Shown: piece by piece, positions 16,835 through 24,718 of the stretch
Layout of the letters: each line of letters begins with the position of its first letter
How positions within the stretch are numbered: the stretch's first letter is position 1
Source: Roseimaritima sediminicola
GTDB taxonomy: Bacteria; Planctomycetota; Planctomycetia; Pirellulales; Pirellulaceae
Direction of reading: 5' to 3'
Assembly: GCF_009618275.1 (NCBI RefSeq)
Contig: NZ_WIAD01000044.1
Span: 1-49,042, forward strand
Length of the DNA: 49,042 bases
Program-made: the position numbers and the translations under genes
The notes under the pieces: generated by a model
Told to the model about the DNA's origin: nothing
What the model saw: the letters and a program-made list of their open reading frames with translations, nothing else
The model's database searches: none

Positions 16835-17872
16835 ATGGCTCGCAGACGCACCTCGCCGAATTCCGACGCGCTGAATCGCATGAGCGACGAGGAGCTGCTG
16901 CAAACGCGGATCTGCGACCTGGGAATCCAACTCGAAGGATCGAATCTCGAGCCGCGGATCGCGCAGGTCTACGACGAGCTGAGCCAACGCGGGATCCGCC
17001 ACCGCCCCCACTGTTGGCTCAGCGACGAGTGGTACTCGCCCTCGGGCATTCCGGGAATCGCGATCCCCTTTTACCTTGCGCATCCGCGGCTGGTACGCCT
17101 GGAACGCCGGCAGTTGTTGGAGGTCGAAGGCGGCACACGAGAGAGCTGTTTGAAAATCCTGCGGCACGAGGCCGGGCATGCGATCGACACCGCGTACCGG
17201 CTGTCGCGGCGGCCCACCTACCGCAGGCTGTTCGGCAATCCCAGCCGTCCCTACCCGCGGTACTACCAACCGCAACCCTACAGCAAACAGTACGTCCTGC
17301 ATCTGGATCTGTGGTACGCCCAGTCGCATCCGGTCGAAGATTTTGCCGAAACCTTCGCCGTCTGGCTGCGGCCCAACGGTCGCTGGCGAAACCGCTACCG
17401 CAACTGGCCCGCGATCAAGAAACTGGACGCCATCGACACGATGATGGCAAGCATCCGCGGCAAGAAACCGGCCGTCACCACCCGGCGCCGCGTCGACCCG
17501 GTGCACCGGATCACCAAAACGCTGGGCGAGCACTACGAAGCCAAACGCAGCGATTACGGGTTGAATCACCCGCGGTTCTATGATCGCGATCTGCGCCGAT
17601 TGTTTTCCGCCGAAACCCGTCACAGCCGCAACATGACGGCCGCCCGGTTTCTGACCAACGTGCGGTCGGAACTGCGCCGCAGTGTGGCTCAGTGGACCGG
17701 CGTGTATCAGTACACGATCGATCAAGTCCTGTCGGAGATGATCTCGCGCTGCCGCGAACTGAAACTCCGCATCGGCGACGCGCCCGAGCAGACCAAACGC
17801 GATGCGACCATCCTCTTAACGGTGCAAACCATGAACTATTTGCACGAAGGCAAGCACCGGATCGCACTATGA
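16835..17872 (+). CDS. Putative zinc metallopeptidase (HEAGH type)
   Basis: 345 residues, no signal peptide, so probably cytosolic. The zinc motif HEAGH is at 111-115 (LRHEAGHAIDTAYRL). A downstream SHPVEDFAETFAVWLRP supplies acidic candidates for the third ligand and resembles the 'ED(F/W)AE' region of the putative zinc-binding metallopeptidase family (Peptidase_Mx-like). The N-terminal 100 residues are largely polar; the C-terminal 130 residues are basic and helical (RHSRNMTAARFLTNVRSELR). Its ATGA overlap with the following ATP-grasp gene implies coupled expression and a common substrate, for example a peptide trimmed by one enzyme and extended or modified by the other. That role is inference. 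Confidence 0.85.
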   Translation: MARRRTSPNSDALNRMSDEELLQTRICDLGIQLEGSNLEPRIAQVYDELSQRGIRHRPHCWLSDEWYSPSGIPGIAIPFYLAHPRLVRLERRQLLEVEGGTRESCLKILRHEAGHAIDTAYRLSRRPTYRRLFGNPSRPYPRYYQPQPYSKQYVLHLDLWYAQSHPVEDFAETFAVWLRPNGRWRNRYRNWPAIKKLDAIDTMMASIRGKKPAVTTRRRVDPVHRITKTLGEHYEAKRSDYGLNHPRFYDRDLRRLFSAETRHSRNMTAARFLTNVRSELRRSVAQWTGVYQYTIDQVLSEMISRCRELKLRIGDAPEQTKRDATILLTVQTMNYLHEGKHRIAL

Positions 17873-18909
17873 GCAGAAAACTTCGCGTGCTGGCCTTGGT
17901 TCGCGAGGGGCACGTGCCGCCGGAATCGACCGAGGGATACAGCGACGACGAGATCGACGCCTGGAAAGCCGAATTCGACGTGGTCGATACGCTCAAGAGC
18001 ATGGGTCACGAGGTGCTGCCGCTGGGCGTGTACGACGACCTGGGACCGATTCGCAAAGCCCTGCGAGACTTCGAACCGCACATCGTCTTTATGTTGCTCG
18101 AGGAGTTCCATGGCGTGGTCACCTACGACCACGCCGTGGCCAGTTACCTGGAACTGATGCGCCAGCCCTACACCGGCTGTAACCCCCGCGGGATGCTGCT
18201 GTCCAAGGACAAATCGCTGTGCAAGAAGATCCTGGCCTACCACCGCATCCCGTCGCCAAAGTTTACCGTCTTTCCCCGCGGCCGCCGCATCCGTCGTCCG
18301 AAACGGCTGGCGTTTCCCTTGTTCGTCAAATCGGCCACCGAGGACGCCTCGCTGGGCATCTCACGCGCCTCGATCGTCCGCAGCGACGAAGCTCTGATTG
18401 AACGTGTCCGCTATCTGCACGAATTGACCAAGGGAGACGTGCTGGTTGAACAGTACGTCGAAGGCCGCGAGATCTACGTCGGTGTGATCGGTAACGAGCG
18501 TTTGCAAACCTTTCCGACCTGGGAACTGCTGTTTTCCAAAACGCCCGACGACCAACCCAAGATCGCCACCCGGCACGTGAAATGGGACCGCGACTATCAA
18601 GAACGCCACGGGATCATGACGCAAGCCGCTGAGGGTCTGTCGCCGGCGGTCGACGCACGGATCCACAAGATCTGCAAACGCGTCTATCGGGCGTTAGGAA
18701 TGAGCGGCTATGCCCGGATGGACCTGCGCGTGACGGCCGAAGGGCAGGTGTACGTGATCGAAGCCAACGCCAATCCCAACATCGAATTCGGAGAAGACTT
18801 CGCCGAATCGGCCGAAAGCATCGGCATCGGTTACGAATCATTGCTACAGAGGATTATTAATCTGGGCCTACGCTACCGAGCCCCGTGGCAATGGTACGTG
18901 CCGGGGTAG
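17869..18909 (+). CDS. ATP-grasp ligase, D-Ala-D-Ala ligase-like
   Basis: 346 residues from ATG 17869, which overlaps the metallopeptidase stop codon; longer open sequence upstream is out-of-frame noise. The pre-ATP-grasp part starts KLRVLALVREGHVPPE. The fold's landmarks follow: GCNPRGMLLSKDKSLCKKIL, LAFPLFVKSATEDASLGIS (nucleotide lysine), EQYVEGREIYVGVIG, and the metal-binding YARMDLRVTAEGQVYVIEAN with ANPN. This is the Ddl-like subgroup that forms amide bonds through acyl phosphates. The cell-wall context of ddl is absent and the partner is a peptidase, so a peptide or amino-acid ligation other than D-Ala-D-Ala is likely. No activity is assigned. Confidence 0.88.
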   Translation: MSRKLRVLALVREGHVPPESTEGYSDDEIDAWKAEFDVVDTLKSMGHEVLPLGVYDDLGPIRKALRDFEPHIVFMLLEEFHGVVTYDHAVASYLELMRQPYTGCNPRGMLLSKDKSLCKKILAYHRIPSPKFTVFPRGRRIRRPKRLAFPLFVKSATEDASLGISRASIVRSDEALIERVRYLHELTKGDVLVEQYVEGREIYVGVIGNERLQTFPTWELLFSKTPDDQPKIATRHVKWDRDYQERHGIMTQAAEGLSPAVDARIHKICKRVYRALGMSGYARMDLRVTAEGQVYVIEANANPNIEFGEDFAESAESIGIGYESLLQRIINLGLRYRAPWQWYVPG

Positions 18910-18913
18910 GGGA

Positions 18914-19034
18914 GTTGGTTGATGGTTGATGGTTGGTGGTTGTTGGTTGTTGGTTGGTGGTTGATGGTTGTTGGTTGGTGGTTGATGGTTGATGGTTGGT
19001 GGTTGATGGTTGATGGTTGATGGTTGATGGTTGA
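18914..19034 (+). repeat. Heptanucleotide array GTTGNTG after the ATP-grasp gene
   Basis: About 17 tandem heptamers of form GTTG-N-TG, where the fifth base is A, G or T. The array begins five bases after the TAG of the ATP-grasp gene and reads GTTG on that gene's coding strand. Its opening, GGGAGTTGGTTGATGG, is identical to the opening of the array at 20782-20847 on the opposite strand. Confidence 0.9.
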
Positions 19035-19057
19035 GCCGAAGCCCGCGGCCGCTTTGC

Positions 19058-19457
19058 AGCCCGCGTGCGGGTTGTCCGCTCGGACTCCAAGAGTTAGACC
19101 GGCAGCGGCCTCCATACAATCCATGCCGCAATCATTCCGCCCGACCGCCGGACCAGCCCGAAGGGCGGCACAGCCCCTGCCGGCGGTGTCAACCGCCGGG
19201 CCTCTCCCCCCCCAAACAAATAAAAGCCCCGGAGGGGCGATACAGACAGTGCGCACCTGTGTCGCCCTTCGGGCTAAGCATGTTCAAGGTGCGTGTATCC
19301 GGGGACTCACGTCCCCGGCAGGGGCTATGTCGCCCTTCGGGCTAAGAGCCCGCGTGCGGGTTGTCCGCTCGGACACCAAGAGTTTGACCGGCAGCGGCCT
19401 CCAAACAATCCATGCCGCAATCATTCCGCCCGACCGCCGGACCAGCCCGAAGGGCGG
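19058..19457. repeat. Pair of ~111-bp direct repeats and CCCGAAGGGC hairpin tracts
   Basis: 19058-19168 and 19347-19457 are near-identical direct repeats, opening AGCCCGCGTGCGGGTTGTCC and ending ACCAGCCCGAAGGGCGG. Between them are GTCGCCCTTCGGGCTAAG tracts at about 19261-19278 and 19329-19346, inverted relative to the CCCGAAGGGC motif, plus a GGGGACTCACGTCCCC hairpin near 19301. Together with the heptamer array this fills the 639-bp gap before the UspA gene, in which no gene is seen. Confidence 0.8.
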
Positions 19458-19548
19458 GCCGCGGCGCAGACCGCCCTAACACCGTTCGCTTCCCCACCTG
19501 ATACATTACACTTCCAACTTGTGTTCCGAAGCCCTTGAGGAGATAGCG

Positions 19549-20034
19549 GTGTCCGAACAAACGATCCAGCCCATCGAGCGTATTCTCTTTCCGACCGACT
19601 TTTCGCCCGCCGCCGATGCCGCCTTTGCGTACGCCGAGCGGCTGGCGTGCAGCACCGGTGCGGAACTGCTCGTCCTGCATGTTCCACAAGACGTGCCCAC
19701 GGTCGGTCCGCTGGAGAACCCGGACCGCGAGAAGAAGCGTCAGCTGCAGGCCGTTGGGTCGCGAATGTCAGACATCAAGATCGAACGCATGTTCTATGCG
19801 GGAGCCCCCGGCGAGGTCATTTGCTGGATCGCTCAGGAACATCGCTGTGATCAGATCGTGATCGGGACCCATGGACGCACCGGCCTGATCAACCTGTTGC
19901 TGGGCAGCGTGGCGGAGTACGTCGTCCGCCACGCCCGCTGCCCGGTGTTGACCGTTCCGAGCCGGCCGCGCGACGAGGCGCCGTTGAAGGACCCCTCGCT
20001 TTCCTATCCACCGCCCATGATTCAGCCGCTATGA
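19549..20034 (+). CDS. Universal stress protein (UspA family, ATP-binding type)
   Basis: About 161 residues from GTG 19549, preceded at good spacing by GAGGAG; an upstream start at 19519 would add 10 unlikely residues. The fold begins RILFPTDFSPAADAAFAYAE. The ATP-binding signature G-2x-G-9x-G-S is complete in GTHGRTGLINLLLGSVAE and is followed by ARCPVLTV. The protein is cytosolic and usually dimeric; such proteins respond to starvation or redox stress, the exact role being unknown. The TGA overlaps the methyltransferase ATG (ATGA), so the pair is probably co-expressed. Confidence 0.92.
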   Translation: MSEQTIQPIERILFPTDFSPAADAAFAYAERLACSTGAELLVLHVPQDVPTVGPLENPDREKKRQLQAVGSRMSDIKIERMFYAGAPGEVICWIAQEHRCDQIVIGTHGRTGLINLLLGSVAEYVVRHARCPVLTVPSRPRDEAPLKDPSLSYPPPMIQPL

Positions 20035-20648
20035 ATCACGCCGAACGCGTTCGTGGTGAATACGCCAAACTGGCCGCCGATTACGATCAGCGCTGGAGCC
20101 GTTATACGGATGCTACCCTATCAGAAACGCTGGCTTCGCTGGAACTCGAGGGCACCGAGCGGATCCTGGACGTACCGATCGGCACCGGTCCATTGGCCGA
20201 GCGATTGTTGGCCAAATGGCCGGACCTTAACATCGCCGGCGTGGACGTGAGCCCCGAGATGCTGGAGCAGGCCGCGCAGAAACCCGAACTCTCTAGCGTC
20301 CAGATGCAGGAGGCCTGCGCGTCGGAGCTGCCTTTCGAAGACGACGCCTTTGACTGCGTCTTCTGCGTCAACAGCTTTCACTTCTTTGCCGCCCCCGAAG
20401 CGTCGCTGCGAGAGATGCGTCGAGTCCTCCGCGATGGCGGACGGCTGGTCCTGGTCGATTGGTGCGATGACTACCTGATCTGCAAACTGTGCAGCCTGTG
20501 GCTGCGGTTGGTCGATCCCGCCTTCCATCGCACTTACACCGTGGAGCATTGCCAGCGGATGCTCCGCGAGTGCGGTTTTGAAACCGTCACCGCTCGGCGT
20601 TTTCGCGTGAGCTGGCTGTGGGGCATGATGCGAATCGAAGCCGGCTGA
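20031..20648 (+). CDS. Class I SAM-dependent methyltransferase (UbiE/Methyltransf_11 type)
   Basis: 205 residues. Motif I is ILDVPIGTGPLAERL, the acidic ribose-binding residue lies in IAGVDVSPEMLEQA, the motif near 110 is LPFEDDAFDCVFCVNSFHFF and the post-motif is REMRRVLRDGGRLVLVDW. This is the small-molecule methyltransferase fold. The substrate is unknown; the C-terminal segment after 140 is short, with Trp/Leu-rich helices. It is coupled to the UspA gene by an ATGA overlap. Family A palindrome copy 2 follows 46 bp after its stop. Confidence 0.92.
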   Translation: MNHAERVRGEYAKLAADYDQRWSRYTDATLSETLASLELEGTERILDVPIGTGPLAERLLAKWPDLNIAGVDVSPEMLEQAAQKPELSSVQMQEACASELPFEDDAFDCVFCVNSFHFFAAPEASLREMRRVLRDGGRLVLVDWCDDYLICKLCSLWLRLVDPAFHRTYTVEHCQRMLRECGFETVTARRFRVSWLWGMMRIEAG

Positions 20649-20694
20649 AGTCCGCCGAGCGGCACCGGTCAATCGAACAAACAAACCGGCGCAT

Positions 20695-20762
20695 TGAGCC
20701 GTTTGGGCGATAGCCCCGGTTCCTTGACATAAACCAACCGGGGCTATCGCCCAAACGGCTCA
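20695..20762. repeat. Palindromic repeat, family A copy 2 (27-bp perfect arms)
   Basis: Arms 20695-20721 and 20736-20762 are perfect reverse complements around the loop CCTTGACATAAACC, which is identical to the loop of the 4736 copy about 16 kb away. It lies between the convergent methyltransferase and GNAT genes, so it could also act as a bidirectional terminator, although no T tract follows. Confidence 0.9.
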
Positions 20763-20781
20763 AGGGGACCGGAACTCGATA

Positions 20782-20847
20782 CCAACCAACAACCAACAAC
20801 CAACAACCAACAACCAACAACCATCAACCATCAACCATCAACCAACT
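20782..20847 (-). repeat. Heptanucleotide array GTTGNTG after the GNAT gene (minus strand)
   Basis: On the minus strand the array reads GTTGATG three times, then GTTGTTG several times. It starts inside the last codons of the GNAT gene and supplies that gene's TGA stop (GTT GAT GGT TGA). It is inverted relative to the array at 18914-19034, and the two bracket the UspA/methyltransferase pair. Confidence 0.9.
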
Positions 20848-21967
20848 CCCGGTCGTACAGGCGGTGGGTTTTGGTTTTGTCGGCGCCGCCGCGTTCGATG
20901 GTTCGTCGCGACAAGCTATTGCTCTCCAGCACCCAGGAGAACTCGCCGATCTCGATGCCGAACTCCAGCGCGTCCGGGACGATGCGTTCGAGCGTGACCA
21001 GGCCGAGCCCCCATTTCTGGTATTCCGGCAACACGTTCGTGCTGACCAGCCGCACCCGCTTGAGCTTCTTGCGATCGGTGAACAAGCGGATCCAGCCAAA
21101 GGGAAACAGCCGCCCGTTGATCTTCTTGATGATCGGATTGAAATCCAACAGTCCGAACCCGGCGCCGACCGGTTTGCCGTCGACCTCCGCCAGACTGGTC
21201 ACCTCGGGCACGAGCAGATGTTTCAGCCCCTTGGCCTGGTGATCGATCTCGGCGTCGGACATCGGCACGTAGCCCCAGGTGCCTTCCAGGGAGCGATTGT
21301 AGATTTCCAGAAAGATGCGAACGTCGCGAGCCAGATTCTTTTTATCCAGCGGACGGCAGTTCACGTCAAAGCGACGTTTGACCTCTTCCAAAATGAACAA
21401 CAGCTTCGGATCCAGCTTCTGCAGGATGCTGACGTGGGCATCGTAGCTGTACAGATCCTCGCGTTTTTCGAAACCGGCCCCTTGGATCAAGGCGTCGTGG
21501 TAGGGCGGGTTGTAGGGGATCATGAACGTCGGCGGCGTATCAAAACCGTCGATCAACGTGCCGCACTCGTAGTTCAAACTGGGGCTGGTCGGCCCCCGCA
21601 CGGCCGTCATCCCTTGCGTTTTCAACCACTCGCAGGCCGTATCCAACAACAGCTTGGCAGCCTCGGGATCATCGGCGCATTCAAAAAACCCAAAGAACCC
21701 GCGCCGCTCGTCGTAGCGACGATTGTGGGCGTGGTTGACCAGGGCCAGCACGCGACCGATCACCCTGTTATCGCGAGCGACCAGGAAGGCCTGGCCATCG
21801 GCATCGTCCCAGAAGGGGTGTTTCTTGAACCCCACGACCTCTTTCTGATGGCTCCAGATCGGCGGCACCCACAGGGGATCGTCCCGGTACAGGTCCTTCA
21901 ACACGCGCATAAACGCCCGACGATCCGCTCCGGTACTAACGGGCCAACAACGCAGTGCTTCAGACAT
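20831..21967 (-). CDS. GNAT-fold acetyltransferase-like protein
   Basis: 378 residues from ATG 21967. The N-terminal part (RRAFMRVLKDLYRDDPLWVP, then FWDDADGQAFLVARDNRVIG) is typical of a family annotated as GNAT or 'GNAT-like' N-acyltransferases in planctomycetes and proteobacteria. A central RGPTSPSLNYECGTLIDGFD and a second half (EIYNRSLEGTWGYVPMSDAE; VRLVSTNVLPEYQKWGLG) suggest a tandem GNAT architecture. The acetyl-CoA loop R/Q-x-x-G-x-G/A is weak here (YQKWGLGL), so enzymatic activity is uncertain. The last residues ELVDG and the stop are encoded by the GTTGATG repeat, so the native C-terminus may have been altered. Probably cytosolic; substrate unknown. Confidence 0.82.
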   Translation of the reverse strand: MSEALRCWPVSTGADRRAFMRVLKDLYRDDPLWVPPIWSHQKEVVGFKKHPFWDDADGQAFLVARDNRVIGRVLALVNHAHNRRYDERRGFFGFFECADDPEAAKLLLDTACEWLKTQGMTAVRGPTSPSLNYECGTLIDGFDTPPTFMIPYNPPYHDALIQGAGFEKREDLYSYDAHVSILQKLDPKLLFILEEVKRRFDVNCRPLDKKNLARDVRIFLEIYNRSLEGTWGYVPMSDAEIDHQAKGLKHLLVPEVTSLAEVDGKPVGAGFGLLDFNPIIKKINGRLFPFGWIRLFTDRKKLKRVRLVSTNVLPEYQKWGLGLVTLERIVPDALEFGIEIGEFSWVLESNSLSRRTIERGGADKTKTHRLYDRELVDG

Positions 21968-22108
21968 GTATTTTTGGTGCCTCGAGGAGTGGCGACTGTA
22001 GGGGAGGGTAATGACTTGTGTAGATACCGATGCCCAGGGAAAAGAGATGTCTCCTGCAAGGCAAATCGCAAAACGTCGGCGTATTGTAGTCCATGACCTG
22101 CGACTTGT

Positions 22109-23338
22109 TTACTCGGCTGAGTCGATGCGACGAGCGATGGCGGCGTAGGTTCCGCGGCCTCGCCGGCCGATCAACAGTGTGGCCTCGGGCCCCTCGGCGG
22201 TTCGCTTGTCGGCCAGTGCGGGCCGGAGCTGCTCCGGCCTTTGCGGTCCCCCGCGGACCTTGATTTCCTGCAACCGTACCGCCAACGCCGCGGCCGCTCG
22301 CTTGATCTGTTTAACACCGCCCGATCCGCTCCACAACACGTCGTAGACGCTGGCCAGCGGATGTTCGGGCGGCTGGTCGGTGGTAAAGAAACCGCTGGGT
22401 CCGTCCAGTGTCTCCAGGTTCCAGCGCCCCGCGAAAGCCACCGACAAACCGGCCGCCCGCACGGCACCGTCCAAGTCAACGATCAATGATTTGGGTTGGT
22501 CGGCCCGTGGCACCTCTTCGCAGGTGGGGTCGCCGGTGAACGAGACTCCGCACCCCGAGCGGTCCACGCGGGTGGCGATGTGATGCCCGGCGGGAAGTGC
22601 GTGCTGCAGGCCTCCAAACCAGACGACCTGTTGTCTGACGCTGCCGCGGTGGCTAATCCATTCCGGTTGGCCGGTTTCGCGCCAGCTCGGCGGCAACGGA
22701 GCGGCCGGGGCGCATTTGACGGCCGCTCCAAGAGCCGCGTCGATCCAACGCTGGACCACAGGCAGGGGGGGCGAGTAATCCTCCGGACGAATGACGCGGC
22801 CCGCGCCGCCCGCTTCGGTACCGGGCCGGCGATCGGGATCGATGTGAACGTAGGGCTTTGCCGCTCGGGCCGTCTCCAACGGAAACCGAGCGGCGTCCAG
22901 GCACAGCACGGCCGCCGGATGCGCACCCGGCCGCGACCGCAAGTTCTCGCCGGCCAGCGCGGCGATGGCCGGGTCGCAGTCCAGGGCCACGACCGCGCCC
23001 TTTTGACGCAGGGCCAGCGCATCGGCGCCGATTCCACAGCACACGTCGTAGATCCCGGCGGCCTCGGGAAAGCGGCTCGCTTTGTACATCGCGGTCGCCA
23101 TGTCACTGGCCTGCTGGAGAGCGCGCTGGGTTGCCAACCACGGCCCCGGGCCCAGCTTTTCCACCGCTTTTTGCTGGATTTCCAGCCATTCCAGCACCCA
23201 GGCGGCCGCGTCCGGCCCCCACTGACGGCGAAGTCTGGCGAGCGTCCCAGCGGTCGCCGGTGGGCGTTGGCCGGCCAAAACCGCCCAAACCGCTTCGCGC
23301 CGCAGCAATAACGTGCGCAGGGCCTCGACCGATAACAT
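22109..23338 (-). CDS. THUMP-like domain class I SAM methyltransferase
   Basis: 409 residues from ATG 23338. An N-terminal helical part (1-90) precedes the Rossmann motif I region IYDVCCGIGADALALRQKG. This is followed by VVALDCDPAIAALAGEN and the characteristic HIDPDRRPGTE, where the DPDRR sits in the position of the NPPY-type catalytic motif. The C-terminal third (GRWNLETLDGPSGFFTT; LLIGRRGRGTYAAIARRI) matches the THUMP-like domain that ends this family. Substrate and function are not established; RNA modification has been suggested by the THUMP-like fold. The gene is divergent from the FAD oxidoreductase with about 100 bp between. Confidence 0.85.
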   Translation of the reverse strand: MLSVEALRTLLLRREAVWAVLAGQRPPATAGTLARLRRQWGPDAAAWVLEWLEIQQKAVEKLGPGPWLATQRALQQASDMATAMYKASRFPEAAGIYDVCCGIGADALALRQKGAVVALDCDPAIAALAGENLRSRPGAHPAAVLCLDAARFPLETARAAKPYVHIDPDRRPGTEAGGAGRVIRPEDYSPPLPVVQRWIDAALGAAVKCAPAAPLPPSWRETGQPEWISHRGSVRQQVVWFGGLQHALPAGHHIATRVDRSGCGVSFTGDPTCEEVPRADQPKSLIVDLDGAVRAAGLSVAFAGRWNLETLDGPSGFFTTDQPPEHPLASVYDVLWSGSGGVKQIKRAAAALAVRLQEIKVRGGPQRPEQLRPALADKRTAEGPEATLLIGRRGRGTYAAIARRIDSAE

Positions 23339-23439
23339 CAGGCCGCCCCCCGGCGGATCAGCTGCAGCCCAGCCAATTGACTGTAAAATAGACTGCTCAC
23401 GAGCATCGGACCGTCTTTTACGTTTGGGAGTGGCGACGG

Positions 23440-24687
23440 GTGGATAAACAATATGACGTAGTGGTGGTAGGAGCCGGCCCGGCGGGTGGATCGGCCGCGA
23501 CGATCGTTGCCGAAGCCGGATGCAAGACGTTGCTGATCGAACGCGAAGCGGTGCCGCGATACCACATCGGCGAGTCGTTGATGCCCGAAGTGTATTGGCC
23601 CCTCGGGCGTCTGGGAATGCTGGAGCGGATGAAGCACAGCAGTTACGTGGTCAAAAGCAGCGTCCAGTTCGTGACCGGCAACGGCAAAGAATCCGACCCC
23701 TTCTTCTTTCGGGAACACGACGATCGAGAGTGCAGTTCGACCTGGCAGGTCGAACGGTCCAAGTTCGACCAGATGCTGTTTGAGCGAGCGGCCGAAGTCG
23801 GTGCGGAATGCCTGGACCGAACGCGTCTATTGGATGTCAGGTTCGAGGGCGATCGAGCCACCGGGGTGCAGGTCCGCGACGCCGATGGCAACGTGCACGA
23901 GATCGAGGCCAAGGTGGTCATCGATGCGACCGGCCAACAGTCCTTCATCGCCAACAAGCTGAAATTAAAAGAGGTCAATCCGGAACTGAAAAAGCTGGCG
24001 ATCTGGACGTACTTTGAGAACGCCAAACGCGATCCGGGCGAGAACGAAGGCGCCACGATCATCCTGCAGACCCAGCACAAGAATTCGTGGTTCTGGTTCA
24101 TCCCCCTGTCCAACGGCCGCACCAGCATCGGCTGTGTCGCCGATCGCGACTACCTGGTCCGCGGTCGCGGCAAACCCGAACAGGTGTATCAGGAAGAACT
24201 GGCGATGTGCCCGGGACTACAGGCCCGCCTGAAAGATGCTCGGCAAATCGAGGGCTACCGGACGACCAAGGAGTTTTCTTACTGGACGCGGCGGCATGCC
24301 GGCGACGGCTGGGTGTTGGTCGGCGACGCCTTTGGCTTTATCGATCCGGTGTACTCCTCGGGCGTGTACTTCGCTCTGGAAATGGGGATCCGCGCCGGCG
24401 AAGCGGTGGTGGAAGGATTGGCCAAGGGAGACACGTCGGAAGCGCAGCTGGGCGGCTGGGCCGAATCGTTCAAAGCCGGCACGCTGTGGCTGCGGAAATT
24501 GGTCAATGTTTTTTACACCAAGGAATTCAGCATCGGCCATTTCCTGAAAGAACATCCCCAGCACCGCAGCAACCTGACGGATCTGTTGATCGGACGCATC
24601 TTCTACGAGGGTGCCGGTAATATCTTTGAGGATCTGGATCCGGAATTGGAAAAGGCCGTCGCGGAAAAGAAGATGCAAAAGACGTGA
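23440..24687 (+). CDS. FAD-dependent oxidoreductase (geranylgeranyl reductase / flavin halogenase-like)
   Basis: 415 residues from GTG 23440, preceded by GGGAG. The dinucleotide fold VVVVGAGPAGGSAATIVAEA is at the N-terminus, and PRYHIGESLMPEVYWPLGRL is the GES(L/M) segment typical of this group. The second FAD motif is WVLVGDAFGFIDPVYSSGV. It lacks the W-x-W-x-I-P tryptophan-halogenase motif in its exact form; SWFWFIPL occupies the equivalent place. Plausible activities are reduction of isoprenoid chains or an oxidoreductase step in secondary metabolism. The next gene, convergent, encodes a terpene-cyclase-fold protein, which may be coincidental. Cytosolic or peripheral membrane. Confidence 0.88.
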   Translation: MDKQYDVVVVGAGPAGGSAATIVAEAGCKTLLIEREAVPRYHIGESLMPEVYWPLGRLGMLERMKHSSYVVKSSVQFVTGNGKESDPFFFREHDDRECSSTWQVERSKFDQMLFERAAEVGAECLDRTRLLDVRFEGDRATGVQVRDADGNVHEIEAKVVIDATGQQSFIANKLKLKEVNPELKKLAIWTYFENAKRDPGENEGATIILQTQHKNSWFWFIPLSNGRTSIGCVADRDYLVRGRGKPEQVYQEELAMCPGLQARLKDARQIEGYRTTKEFSYWTRRHAGDGWVLVGDAFGFIDPVYSSGVYFALEMGIRAGEAVVEGLAKGDTSEAQLGGWAESFKAGTLWLRKLVNVFYTKEFSIGHFLKEHPQHRSNLTDLLIGRIFYEGAGNIFEDLDPELEKAVAEKKMQKT

Positions 24688-24718
24688 GGCCTCCCCGCGG
24701 GCGGATGATCGGCGACGC

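Noticed and set aside
17869-18909. Dedicated D-Ala-D-Ala ligase (ddl)
   Set aside because: The ATP-grasp fold fits but mur/fts neighbours are lacking and the overlapping partner is a peptidase, so the specific name is not supported.
18914-19034. CRISPR or small ORFs in the heptamer array
   Set aside because: Units are 7 bp with no spacers; open frames there only reflect the repeat (for example NHQPST-type peptides).
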